Positions 39,535 to 47,764 of a DNA stretch of 64,000 nucleotides are shown one piece after another (position 1 is the first letter of the stretch; each line of letters starts with the position of its first letter). The notes under the pieces were generated by a model. The model did not search any database, was not told where the DNA came from, and saw only the letters and a list, made by a program, of their open reading frames with translations. The DNA lies in the NCBI RefSeq assembly GCF_022664435.1, contig NZ_JAKREU010000013.1, forward strand, positions 1 through 64,000. Reading direction: 5' to 3'. The stretch comes from Sphingomonas panni (GTDB lineage: Bacteria; Pseudomonadota; Alphaproteobacteria; Sphingomonadales; Sphingomonadaceae). Made by a program: the position numbers and the translations under genes.

Positions 39535-40422
39535 TTGTTGAGGAAGCAACCATCGTCATGGTCGCGTGAGGCCGTCATCGGCCTGTCGCTCGCCGGGGCC
39601 TATCTGCTCTTCACCGCGATCTTCTGGGCCTATCCCTTCTTCTGGTTGGCGAAGCTGTCGGTCACCCAGTGGCGCTTCTTCGACGACCCCGTCTTCACCG
39701 GCGCGCGGAACCTGCTGATGACGGTGCAGGACCCGCAATTCCTGCAATCGCTGTGGAATGTGGTGCGGTTCCTCGGCTTCTATCTGCCGATCGCGTTCGG
39801 CGGCGCGCTGGTCGTCGCGTTCGGGTTGCAACATGTCGGGCGGGGCAAGGGCTTCGTGGCCTTGTGCTTCCTGCTGTCGAACGTGTCGTCGGGGGTCGCG
39901 CTGTCTTTGGTGTTCGCCAAGGTATTCAGCTCGACCGGGCCGTTCAATACGATGCTGTTCGACAGCTTCGGCGTGCGGGTGCCGTGGACCAACGATCCGA
40001 CGCTGGCGATGCTGGCGATCGCGCTGGTCGTCGCGTGGAAGTTCGTCGGCTATTACGGGCTGATCCTCTATTCGGGGCTGCTGGCGATCCCGAAGGAAAT
40101 CTACGACGCCGCGCGCCTCGACCATGCCGGGCCGCTGACCCGCCTGCTGCGCATCACCCTGCCGATGATGAACCCGCAGCTGATGATGGTGCTGACCTTC
40201 GCCATCCTGGTGTCGTTCGGGCTGTTCACCGAACCGTTCATCATCACCGGCGGCGGGCCGAGCGACAGCACGGCGACGCCGCAGATGATGATCTACGAAA
40301 CCGCGTTCCGCCGCCTGCAACCCAGCCACGCCGCGATGATGAGCATCCTCGTCGCGCTCGTCACTTACGCACTGGTGCAGCTCGCCCGGCGGCTGTTCGA
40401 ACGAAAGGTCGTGCTGGCATGA
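39535..40422 (+). CDS. Sugar ABC importer permease (MalF/UgpA type)
   Basis: A 295-residue inner-membrane permease with six helices. The coupling-helix motif EIYDAARLDHAGPLTRLLRI (about 187-206) contacts the ATPase. FGLFTEPFIITGGGPSDSTA near 232-251 is the usual MalF-type end segment. No ATG lies at a suitable place, so TTG 39535 is proposed, 7 bases after AGGAG. A long reading frame upstream runs through the palindrome at 39394-39483 and is not protein-like there. The stop overlaps the next permease start by 4 bp. Confidence 0.85.
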   Translation: MLRKQPSSWSREAVIGLSLAGAYLLFTAIFWAYPFFWLAKLSVTQWRFFDDPVFTGARNLLMTVQDPQFLQSLWNVVRFLGFYLPIAFGGALVVAFGLQHVGRGKGFVALCFLLSNVSSGVALSLVFAKVFSSTGPFNTMLFDSFGVRVPWTNDPTLAMLAIALVVAWKFVGYYGLILYSGLLAIPKEIYDAARLDHAGPLTRLLRITLPMMNPQLMMVLTFAILVSFGLFTEPFIITGGGPSDSTATPQMMIYETAFRRLQPSHAAMMSILVALVTYALVQLARRLFERKVVLA

Positions 40423-41258
40423 AGGCGTTGCTGGCCAAACGCAGCGTCGGCGGGTGGATCGCGACCATCGCCATCTATGCGCTGGCGCTGACCTGGCTCT
40501 ATCCCTTTGCCTGGATGGTCGCCGCGTCGCTGAAACCCGCCGCGCAAATCTATAACACCGGCCTGTTCGAAGGGGACTTCACCTTCGACAATTTCGCGTT
40601 CCTGCTGGAAACGGCGGACAAGCTCGACCGGCCGTTCGTGGGGGCGCTCGGCATTTCGGCGCTGGTGACGCTGACCGTCACGGCGTCGGTGCTGCTGACC
40701 TCGGGCTTCATCGCCTTTGCGCTGGCGCGGATGCGGTTTCCGGGGCGCAAGCTGTTCGGCGATTTCCTGCTGCTGCAGATGGTCATCCCGACCAGCATGT
40801 TCATCCTGCCGCTGTTCGTGCTCGTCAAGGAAATGGGGCTGCTCAACAGCCTGTGGGCGCTGATCCTGCCGTCGATGATGTCGGGCTGGGGCATCTGGAT
40901 GATGGCGCAGTCGTTCCGCACGATGCCGGAGGAATATTTCGACGCCGCCCGGCTCGACCGCGCCAGCCTGTGGCAGACGGTGACGAAGATCGTCGTGCCG
41001 CTCAACAAATCGATCATCGCCATCGTCGCGCTGTTCACCTTCACCGGCACCTGGGACAATTTCCTGTGGCCGCTGATCGCGATTTCGGACACCGACCGGA
41101 TGCCGCTGTCGGTGCTGCTGGCGACGTTCAGCAAGCAATATGGCGGCTATGCCGGACCGGTGATGGCCGGCGCGGTGTTGCAGACCTTGCCGCTCGTCCT
41201 CCTCTTCCTCCTGTTCCGGCGGCATTTCCTGCAGGGCATGTCGCTGTCGCTCAAATAA
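40419..41258 (+). CDS. Sugar ABC importer permease (MalG/UgpE type)
   Basis: A 279-residue inner-membrane permease, partner of the preceding one. Six helices; the coupling-helix motif EEYFDAARLDRASLWQTVTK (about 169-188); FTGTWDNFLWPLIAISD (about 208-224) and a C-terminal RHFLQGMSLSLK typical of MalG/UgpE proteins. ATG at 40419 overlaps the stop of the MalF-type gene. Confidence 0.92.
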   Translation: MKALLAKRSVGGWIATIAIYALALTWLYPFAWMVAASLKPAAQIYNTGLFEGDFTFDNFAFLLETADKLDRPFVGALGISALVTLTVTASVLLTSGFIAFALARMRFPGRKLFGDFLLLQMVIPTSMFILPLFVLVKEMGLLNSLWALILPSMMSGWGIWMMAQSFRTMPEEYFDAARLDRASLWQTVTKIVVPLNKSIIAIVALFTFTGTWDNFLWPLIAISDTDRMPLSVLLATFSKQYGGYAGPVMAGAVLQTLPLVLLFLLFRRHFLQGMSLSLK

Positions 41259-41269
41259 GAAGGCCCCCC

Positions 41270-42328
41270 ATGCTGAAGCGCCATCCGCGCAATCCCATCG
41301 TCGCCCCCGAAAGCGTCACCCCAAGCCGTCCGGGCTGGCGGATCGACGGCACGTTCAACGCCGGCGTCACCCGGTTCGGTGCCGAAACCATCCTGCTGGT
41401 CCGCATCGCCGAAAGCGTGGTGGCCGACGATCCCGACACGGTGATCGTGCCGCTGCTGGAGGAAGTCGGCGGCCAATGGCACTGCACCACGCGCAGTTTC
41501 CGCCGCGACGATCCGGCCTATGATTTCAGCGACCCGCGCATGGTGCGATCGCGCGCCGACCCGCGCGAGGTGTTCCTGACCTCGCTGTCGCACCTCCGCC
41601 TCGCGCGTAGCAGCGACGGGGCGGCGTTCGCGGTCGACGAGAAGCCCTTTCTGTTCCCCGCGAACCGGACCGAGCGGTTCGGGTGCGAGGATGCGCGGAT
41701 CACGCAGATCGAGGGGCGCTGGTACATCAACTATACCGCCGTGTCCGACCTCGGCATCGCGACGGCGCTGGCGGTGACCGACGATTTCGTGACCGCCGAG
41801 CGTCTGGGCATCATCCATGCCCCCGACAATCGCGACGTTTGCCTGTTTCCGCGCCGGATCGGCGGCCATTACTGGTGCCTGCACCGGCCCGCCCCGCTGC
41901 ACCTCGGCACGCCGGAAATCTGGATCGCCAAGTCGCCCGACCTGCTCCATTGGGGCGATCACCACCATCTGGCCGGGCGCAGCGGCGACGGGTGGGAGGC
42001 GATGAAGATCGGCGGCGGCGCGCAGATGATCGAGACCGATCGCGGATGGCTGCAAATCTATCACGGCGTCGATGCGGACCAGCGCTACAGCCTCGGCGCG
42101 CTGCTGCTCGACCGCGACGACCCGCGCGTGATCGTCGCCCGCCTGGCGCAGCCGCTGGCCGAGCCGGTCGAACCCTATGAGGTTTCCGGCTTCTTCGATC
42201 GGGTCGTGTTCAGCTGCGGAGCCTTGGTCGAGGGCGACGAACTGCGCGTCTATTATGGCGGGGCCGACCGGGTGATGGCGCTCGGCACGGTTTCCCTGGG
42301 GAAACTCTGGCAGGCGATGGGCCTGTAA
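41270..42328 (+). CDS. Glycoside hydrolase family 130 (mannoside phosphorylase or mannosidase)
   Basis: A 352-residue five-bladed beta-propeller enzyme of GH130, whose members cleave or phosphorolyse beta-mannosides (beta-1,2 or beta-1,4). Visible motifs are NAGVTRFGAETILLVRIAES (about 29-48), the FGCEDARI segment (about 137-144), FPRRIGGHYWCLHRP (about 191-205), the DGWEAMKIGGGAQMIETDRG stretch (about 240-259) and YHGV with LGALLLDRDDP near 262-280. No signal peptide, so it acts in the cytosol on imported oligosaccharide. Phosphorylase versus hydrolase cannot be told by eye. Confidence 0.85.
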   Translation: MLKRHPRNPIVAPESVTPSRPGWRIDGTFNAGVTRFGAETILLVRIAESVVADDPDTVIVPLLEEVGGQWHCTTRSFRRDDPAYDFSDPRMVRSRADPREVFLTSLSHLRLARSSDGAAFAVDEKPFLFPANRTERFGCEDARITQIEGRWYINYTAVSDLGIATALAVTDDFVTAERLGIIHAPDNRDVCLFPRRIGGHYWCLHRPAPLHLGTPEIWIAKSPDLLHWGDHHHLAGRSGDGWEAMKIGGGAQMIETDRGWLQIYHGVDADQRYSLGALLLDRDDPRVIVARLAQPLAEPVEPYEVSGFFDRVVFSCGALVEGDELRVYYGGADRVMALGTVSLGKLWQAMGL

Positions 42329-42342
42329 TGCACGGAGGAACG

Positions 42343-43302
42343 ATGCACGAAACCGACATTCCGCGCGTCCGCACCCGCCATGATGCGTTTGCGAGCGGCG
42401 CGGCCCCGGCACGAACCGAACGGCTGATCTTCGCCGGGTTCGACGGGCAGGACGTCTACAACATCTCCGCGCCGTTCGTGTCGGCCGGGCGGCGGGTGAT
42501 CGCCGGGCGGGTCGAACCGCGCGACAGCGAACATTCGACGGCGATCTTCTTCGAGGAAGTGGACGGGGTGTGGCACCCGATCCCCGACGCCCCGCGCTTC
42601 GCCTTGCAGGACCCGTTCGTCACCTTCATCGGCGGCGAGCTGGTGTTCGGCGGCGTCGCGGTGCAGTTCGGCGAAGGGCTGCCCGTCTGGTGGACCGAAT
42701 TCTATCGCGGGGCGGATATCTTCTCGCTGGAACGCTGTTTCGCCGGACCGATCGGCATGAAGGATATCCGCCTGTGCGAGCTGGCCGACGGGCGCGTCGC
42801 GGTGTTTACCCGCCCGCGGGGGGCCAGGGGCGGACGCGGCACGATCGGTTATACCGAGGTGCCCGCGCTCGATGCGCTGACCGTCGAGGCGATCGACGCC
42901 GCGCCGATGCTGACGGGCATGTTCCACCCGCTCGACTGGGGCGGGGTCAACGAGGCGCATCTGCTGGCGAACGGCGAAATCGGCCTGATCGCGCACGCCG
43001 CCTATTTCGAGGACGATACGATGTATAGCGCGCGGCATTATTATGCCGTGGCCTTCACGTTCGATCCGGCCGAGCGTCGCTGGCGCGACCTCAAGGTCAT
43101 TGCCGGGCGGGCGCAGTTCGGCCTGGGTGCGGCGAAGCGGCCCGATCTGGTCGATGTGGTGTTCTCGTCGGGGATCGAACAGGTCGGGGGCGTGACGCGG
43201 CTCTATGCCGGGACGTCGGATGCCGAGGCGCATTGGGTGGAGATACCCTATCCGTTCGACGTGCCGTTGGCGGCGCGGGGTGAGGCGGCGCTGACCCCCT
43301 GA
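42343..43302 (+). CDS. DUF1861 family protein (beta-propeller, GH130 neighbour)
   Basis: A 319-residue cytosolic protein of the DUF1861 group. Characteristic segments are RLIFAGFDGQDVYNISAPF (about 26-44), IAGRVEPRDSEHSTAIFFEE (about 53-72), the LQDPFVTFIGGELVFGGV stretch and the DWGGVNEAHLLANGEIGLIA segment. These resemble the blade motifs of GH43/GH130-like propellers. Start ATG 42343 is behind GGAGG; an ATG at 42328 overlapping the previous stop is possible. Co-occurrence with GH130 suggests a role in mannoside breakdown, the exact reaction being unknown to me. Confidence 0.75.
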   Translation: MHETDIPRVRTRHDAFASGAAPARTERLIFAGFDGQDVYNISAPFVSAGRRVIAGRVEPRDSEHSTAIFFEEVDGVWHPIPDAPRFALQDPFVTFIGGELVFGGVAVQFGEGLPVWWTEFYRGADIFSLERCFAGPIGMKDIRLCELADGRVAVFTRPRGARGGRGTIGYTEVPALDALTVEAIDAAPMLTGMFHPLDWGGVNEAHLLANGEIGLIAHAAYFEDDTMYSARHYYAVAFTFDPAERRWRDLKVIAGRAQFGLGAAKRPDLVDVVFSSGIEQVGGVTRLYAGTSDAEAHWVEIPYPFDVPLAARGEAALTP

Positions 43303-43304
43303 TC

Positions 43305-43398
43305 GTCACCCCCGCGCGGGCGGGGGTCCATAGCCGCTGACGTCAAGGATCGAGCCGCAACGTCGGCGTCCATGGATTCCCGCCTTCGCGGGAATGAC
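43305..43398. repeat. Paired intergenic palindromic repeat (family A)
   Basis: Left arm GTCACCCCCGCGCGGGCGGG, right arm CCCGCCTTCGCGGGAATGAC, about 50 bases apart. It fills the gap between the convergent DUF1861 and TolC-like genes. Confidence 0.85.
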
Positions 43399-43412
43399 GA
43401 AAGAAGCGTCCC

Positions 43413-44840
43413 CTACTCCAGCCCCAGCGCCGCCCGGTCCGCCGTCGCCGCCGCAAGTTCGGCGCGCGCCGCCGCGATCCGCGCCTGTGCGTCGATCAGC
43501 CGGACGCGGGCGTCGTTCGCCGTTTCCTCGCGCTGGTTGACGAGGAAGAAGTCGCTCGACCCCAGTTCGAACCGCCGCCGTTCGGCCGCCGCGAGCCGTT
43601 CGGCCAGGGCGCGCTCCTGTTCGGCGATGATGACGAGCCGTTCGGCGGCGCCGACGCCGATCATGATCCCCTCCACCTCGACCGTGATCTGGTCGCGCAG
43701 GAAGCGGCTGCGCGCGTTCAGCGCGTCGATCTCCGCCTGCGCCTCGCCCACCTTGCCGCGCGCGGCACGGTTCTGCAGCGGGACCGAGAAGCGAAAGCCG
43801 ACCGCCGCCTCCAGCGGGGTGCGCGAACTGCCGCCCAGGCCCACCGGACCGACGTCCTTGCCCATCTCGCCGCGCAGGTCGAGCCGGGGGCGCAGCTCGT
43901 TCTCGGCCAGCGCCAGTCGGGCCAGCCCCTGATCGATCCGCGCCAGCACCATCTGCAGATCGGGGCGATTGTCGACCAGGTTCGCACGCGGCCCCGCCAC
44001 CTGCGGCCCGGCCAGCGCCGTGGCGTCGGCGGGCAGCCGGTCCGCGCCGACCAGCAGCGGATTGCCCGCCGCGTCGCGATAATAGAGCGACAGCGCATTG
44101 GCCGCCGCCGCGAAATCCCCCTCGGCCCGGACCACAAGTCCGCGCCGGCGGACGAGGTTCTGGTCGTTCTCGGTCAGGAGGATATCGGGCCGCGCGCCCA
44201 GTTCGATCTGCCGCGACAGGCCGCCGCGCCGCCGTTCCGACAGGTCGAGCAGGTCGCGATAGGCGCGCAGCCGCTGCCCGGCGGCGACCCAGTTCTGATA
44301 GGCATCGACCGCACGGCGCTGCACGCCGATCGCCACGGCCTGCCGTTCGAACCGGGCGATATCGATGTCGCCGCCGGCCAAGGTCCGACGGGTGCGGCGT
44401 TCGTCGACCAGGCGGTCGCGCATCAGCGAATAGAGCGCGCCGACCTTCACCTCGCCCAAGCGGTTGGTGTAATTCTCGTCCTCGTACACCGGGAAATCGC
44501 CGCGCGTGACGCGGTAATTGCCATAGAGATAGCCGCCATTGTCGGTCAGCGGCCGCGTCGCCCGCCCGCTGACGACGGTGCCGTCATAATAGCCAAGCGC
44601 GCGCGATTTCCCCTCCGCCTCGAACACCGTGTCGAACGCGCCCTCGGCGGTGAGCGCGCGCCCTTCGGCGGAGCGGATCTTCGCCAGCGCCTCGATAATC
44701 TGCGGCGCGGCGACGGCCGAGGAACGCAACACCTCGTCCAGCGTCAGCGGCGCGGGCGCGGGCGCGGGGCTTGCCGGCCCGACCTGCGCCAGCGCGGGTG
44801 GAGCGGCGAGCAGCGACAGGAGCAATGCGGCGCGGATCAT
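43413..44840 (-). CDS. TolC family outer-membrane efflux protein
   Basis: A 475-residue outer-membrane factor. Signal peptide (1-19, ending ALAQ) and Pro/Ala-rich linker, then two repeats of long coiled helices of the OEP family (PLTLDEVLRSSAVAAPQIIE near 30; EIELGARPDILLTENDQ-like region near 230; NRPDLQMVLARIDQGLARLA near 305; a final helix AQARIAAARAELAAATADRA). It is the last gene of a three-gene export operon, overlapping the HlyD gene by 4 bp. Together they would make a channel from the inner to the outer membrane. Confidence 0.85.
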   Translation of the reverse strand: MIRAALLLSLLAAPPALAQVGPASPAPAPAPLTLDEVLRSSAVAAPQIIEALAKIRSAEGRALTAEGAFDTVFEAEGKSRALGYYDGTVVSGRATRPLTDNGGYLYGNYRVTRGDFPVYEDENYTNRLGEVKVGALYSLMRDRLVDERRTRRTLAGGDIDIARFERQAVAIGVQRRAVDAYQNWVAAGQRLRAYRDLLDLSERRRGGLSRQIELGARPDILLTENDQNLVRRRGLVVRAEGDFAAAANALSLYYRDAAGNPLLVGADRLPADATALAGPQVAGPRANLVDNRPDLQMVLARIDQGLARLALAENELRPRLDLRGEMGKDVGPVGLGGSSRTPLEAAVGFRFSVPLQNRAARGKVGEAQAEIDALNARSRFLRDQITVEVEGIMIGVGAAERLVIIAEQERALAERLAAAERRRFELGSSDFFLVNQREETANDARVRLIDAQARIAAARAELAAATADRAALGLE

Positions 44841-45913
44841 TTCGGCTTCCCCGCCTTGGCTGCGATCTTGGCGCTGTCCTCTTCCTTCGCGCCGCCGCCC
44901 GGCGTGACGGTGTTGCCGAATTCCAGCGGGAAGTCGTTCAGCTGCCGCCACAATTCATAGCCGACCGTGACCGTCTCCCCCTGTACCCAGCCCTGGACCT
45001 TGCCGCCCAGACGGACATAACGGCCGTCGGGCCAGGCGGGCTTGCCGGGTGCCGGTTCGACGATGATGCGGAACAGCCCCTGCAGATTGGCATTGGGGTC
45101 GATCGTCCGCACCCGCCCGTCGAAATAGCCATAGGCGATCGAGGGCCATCCGCTGAACTGGATCGCGGGCCAGCCTTCGAACTCGAGGCGCACCGGGCGG
45201 CCGGGTTTGAGCAGCGGCACGTCGCGCCCGTCGATCAGCAGCTCGACCGCGCGCTCGACCCGTTCGGGGGCGATGGTGGCGAGCGCGGTGCCCGCCGACA
45301 CCAGCGCGCCGCTGGCCGCCGCGTTCAGATTCTGGATGCGGCCGTCGCGCGGGGCACGGACCAGCTGCGCCGACTGGCGATTGAGCTGTACGTTGATGCG
45401 GTTGAGCTTCGCGCGCGATTCGGCGAGCTTGGCGGTCGATTCCGCGACCTTGATCTGCGCCAGTTCGAAATCGCGCCGCGACCCCAGCCCCTCGGCCAGC
45501 AGCTGCCGGGTGCGACCGACATCGAGGCCGGCGACGGCGCGCGCCTGTTCGACCGCGGCGATTTCCGCCTCGACCTGCGCACGTTCGGCGGACAGGCGCG
45601 ATAGCAGGTCGGGGTCGAGGTCGACGACCCGCGCGATCGGCGCGCCGCGGTCGACATGCTGCCCGTCCTGCACATACCATTGCACGACCCGGCCCGGCAC
45701 CAGCGCGGTCACGTCCTGCGCCCGGTCCTGCGGGTCGAGCGCGACGACGGTGCCCCGCCCCTGCGCGGTCTGCAGCCAGGGGACGAGGAACATCACCGCG
45801 ACCGTGACGGCGATGCCGATGGTGACCATCCAGGCGACGACGACGCCGACCCGCGGCGGGCGCAGCGTGGCGAGGGTGCGGAAATGGCTGAGACGATCAG
45901 GCCGATGCGACAT
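44837..45913 (-). CDS. HlyD family membrane-fusion protein
   Basis: A 358-residue periplasmic adaptor. One N-terminal helix (about 26-48, VVVAWMVTIGIAVTVAVMFL), a lipoyl-like half (GTVVALDPQDRAQDVTALVP), a coiled-coil hairpin (about 105-175, LSRLSAERAQVEAEIAAVEQ) and second lipoyl half (LVRAPRDGRIQNLNAAASG), ending in a Lys/Ala-rich tail. Start ATG 45913 has AGGAGG 6 bases upstream. It overlaps the ABC gene by 17 bp and the TolC gene by 4 bp. Confidence 0.88.
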   Translation of the reverse strand: MSHRPDRLSHFRTLATLRPPRVGVVVAWMVTIGIAVTVAVMFLVPWLQTAQGRGTVVALDPQDRAQDVTALVPGRVVQWYVQDGQHVDRGAPIARVVDLDPDLLSRLSAERAQVEAEIAAVEQARAVAGLDVGRTRQLLAEGLGSRRDFELAQIKVAESTAKLAESRAKLNRINVQLNRQSAQLVRAPRDGRIQNLNAAASGALVSAGTALATIAPERVERAVELLIDGRDVPLLKPGRPVRLEFEGWPAIQFSGWPSIAYGYFDGRVRTIDPNANLQGLFRIIVEPAPGKPAWPDGRYVRLGGKVQGWVQGETVTVGYELWRQLNDFPLEFGNTVTPGGGAKEEDSAKIAAKAGKPK

Positions 45914-47591
45914 CGCCACCCTCCTGTTCGAAAACGCCGCGCAGATCGGCGAGCGCGGCGAAGCGCCGCTGTTGCGTCATTCCCAGATACAGATAGCCGT
46001 CGAGCGCCAGATCCTCCGGCCGGCCGCTGAACAGCAGCACCGTCGTCCCGTGGCGCTTGAGTTCGGCGAGCGCGGCGCGCAGCCGTTCGGGCGGCAACAG
46101 GTCGAACAACTGCCCGAGCAGCAGCAATTTGGGCCGCACCAGCAGCGCGTTGGCAAGCTTCAGCGCCATCGTCTCGCCGATGGTCAGCGGATAGCCCGAC
46201 GCGCCGAGCAGCGTGTCCAGCCCCTGCGGCAGACTGGCGAGGCGACGTTCCAGCCCGACCGTCGCCAGCGCCTCCCCCGCTTCCAGCGCGCGTTCGCCCT
46301 GCCCCCCGGCGGCGAGCGCCAGATATTCGCGGATCGTCACGTCGACGATGGTCGCGCGGTCAAGCACCGTCACGTCGGAGCGCAGCTGATACATGTCGAG
46401 CGCGCCCAGATCGGCCCCGCCGACCCGGATCAGCCCGCGTTCGGGATGGGCGTGGCGCTTGAGCAGCAGCGCGAGCCGCCGCTCGCCCCCCGGATCGGCG
46501 ACCACCACCAGCTGCTCGCCCGCCGCGAGGCTCAGGTCATATTGCGCGCCGTCGAGGACGAGGCCGGTCATCTTCACCGCGCCGTCGCGCGGCCCCCCCT
46601 GCCCCTGCGCGTCGCTTTCCTGCGGGATGGCGAACAGCAGCGACAATTCCTCCGAACTGGCGGCCAGGTCGTAGAAGGTGTCGAGATACCAGCCCAGCTG
46701 CGATATGCCGTAGAACACGCCCGACAGGATCAGCTCGGCCGCGACCAGCTGTCCCAGCGACAATTGCCCGCGCAGGATCAGCGTACCGCCGAGCAGCAGC
46801 AGCGCGGCACTGGCAAAGGCATAGACCAGCAGGAAGGCGATGGTCTGGGTGAACTGGTAGCGGAAATATTTGCGGTGCGCGCCGACATAGGTCGCGGTCA
46901 CCGCCTCCGACCGGTCCATCGCGAAGTCGAGGTGGCGCGACGATTTGTAGAAGCCGTTCGACCCGCCGACGCTTTCCAGCCAGCGCGCGGTATTGTGCTT
47001 GGCGTGGCTCAGCGCCACCGCGCCGGTGATCGCCCCCCCCTGCCACAACAGCCAGATCAGCACGACCGTGCCGACCAGCACCACGTTGAAGGCGAGGAAG
47101 AAGGGGTGGTAGAAGCTGGTGATGGTCAGCCCGACCGCCCCCTGTAACACGATGGTGAACGCGCCGATCACCAGGCTGGGGATCGCCTTCTGCACCACCA
47201 CCAGGTCGAAGAAGCGGTTGAACAGGTCGCCGCGATTGGCATCGTTGAAGAACGGATCCTGCGCATGGACCGCGCGCAGCGTCACCTCCGCCACGACACG
47301 CGCGAACACGCGCCGTTCGAACGCGGCCATGATCCAGACGCGGAGCGCGCTCAGCATCGCGACGATCAGCAGCAGCAGCAGCAGCACGCCCGACAAGGCC
47401 CAGAGCGGCGCGGGCATCGCGGTGTTGGCGACGCTGTTGATGAGCAGCTGGACCGAGATCGGCGTGGCCAGCGCCAGCAGGCTGATCGCGACGGTATAGA
47501 CCAGTCCTAATCGCACATAGGCCGAATCCGGGCCGATAATCTGGACGAGCCACCCCGCCGCGTCCCTGAAACCCAGTCGCTTCGCTGCCAC
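45897..47591 (-). CDS. ABC exporter with degenerate ATPase domain
   Basis: A 564-residue fused ABC transporter: six-helix exporter domain (about 20-310) followed by a nucleotide-binding domain (about 330-560) in which the key motifs are lost. The Walker A place reads ADPGGERRL (no GxxGxGKS/T), the signature place reads TIGETMALK (not LSGGQ), Walker B reads LLLLGQLFDL (no Asp-Glu), and the switch His place reads LLFSGRPED. No C39 peptidase domain. Start taken as GTG 47591 after AAGGA; TTG 47648 would add 19 residues. With HlyD and TolC it resembles a type I export system, but ATP hydrolysis by this protein alone is unlikely. Confidence 0.85.
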   Translation of the reverse strand: MAAKRLGFRDAAGWLVQIIGPDSAYVRLGLVYTVAISLLALATPISVQLLINSVANTAMPAPLWALSGVLLLLLLIVAMLSALRVWIMAAFERRVFARVVAEVTLRAVHAQDPFFNDANRGDLFNRFFDLVVVQKAIPSLVIGAFTIVLQGAVGLTITSFYHPFFLAFNVVLVGTVVLIWLLWQGGAITGAVALSHAKHNTARWLESVGGSNGFYKSSRHLDFAMDRSEAVTATYVGAHRKYFRYQFTQTIAFLLVYAFASAALLLLGGTLILRGQLSLGQLVAAELILSGVFYGISQLGWYLDTFYDLAASSEELSLLFAIPQESDAQGQGGPRDGAVKMTGLVLDGAQYDLSLAAGEQLVVVADPGGERRLALLLKRHAHPERGLIRVGGADLGALDMYQLRSDVTVLDRATIVDVTIREYLALAAGGQGERALEAGEALATVGLERRLASLPQGLDTLLGASGYPLTIGETMALKLANALLVRPKLLLLGQLFDLLPPERLRAALAELKRHGTTVLLFSGRPEDLALDGYLYLGMTQQRRFAALADLRGVFEQEGGDVASA

Positions 47592-47740
47592 CCTGTGGTC
47601 CTTTTCGTTCCCCGCTCCCCACTTACGGTATACGAACGCGTCGGCCAAGCGCCACCCAATCGCCTGGCCGGACGATGATAGGGTGATAGTGTTACAGGAA
47701 TTGCTGCACTGCGGCCAATCGGAAACCTTGCCTCGGGGCG

Positions 47741-47755
47741 ATAGTCTGCGACTAT
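47741..47755. promoter_or_regulatory. OxyR/LysR-type box (ATAG-N7-CTAT)
   Basis: ATAGTCTGCGACTAT is a perfect inverted repeat with T-N11-A, matching the ATAG-N7-CTAT element of OxyR sites. It ends 9 bases before the LysR-type gene start, and two more ATAG words lie at 47678 and 47686. It could serve autoregulation and control of the divergent ABC exporter operon. Confidence 0.6.
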
Positions 47756-47764
47756 AGGGCGGCC

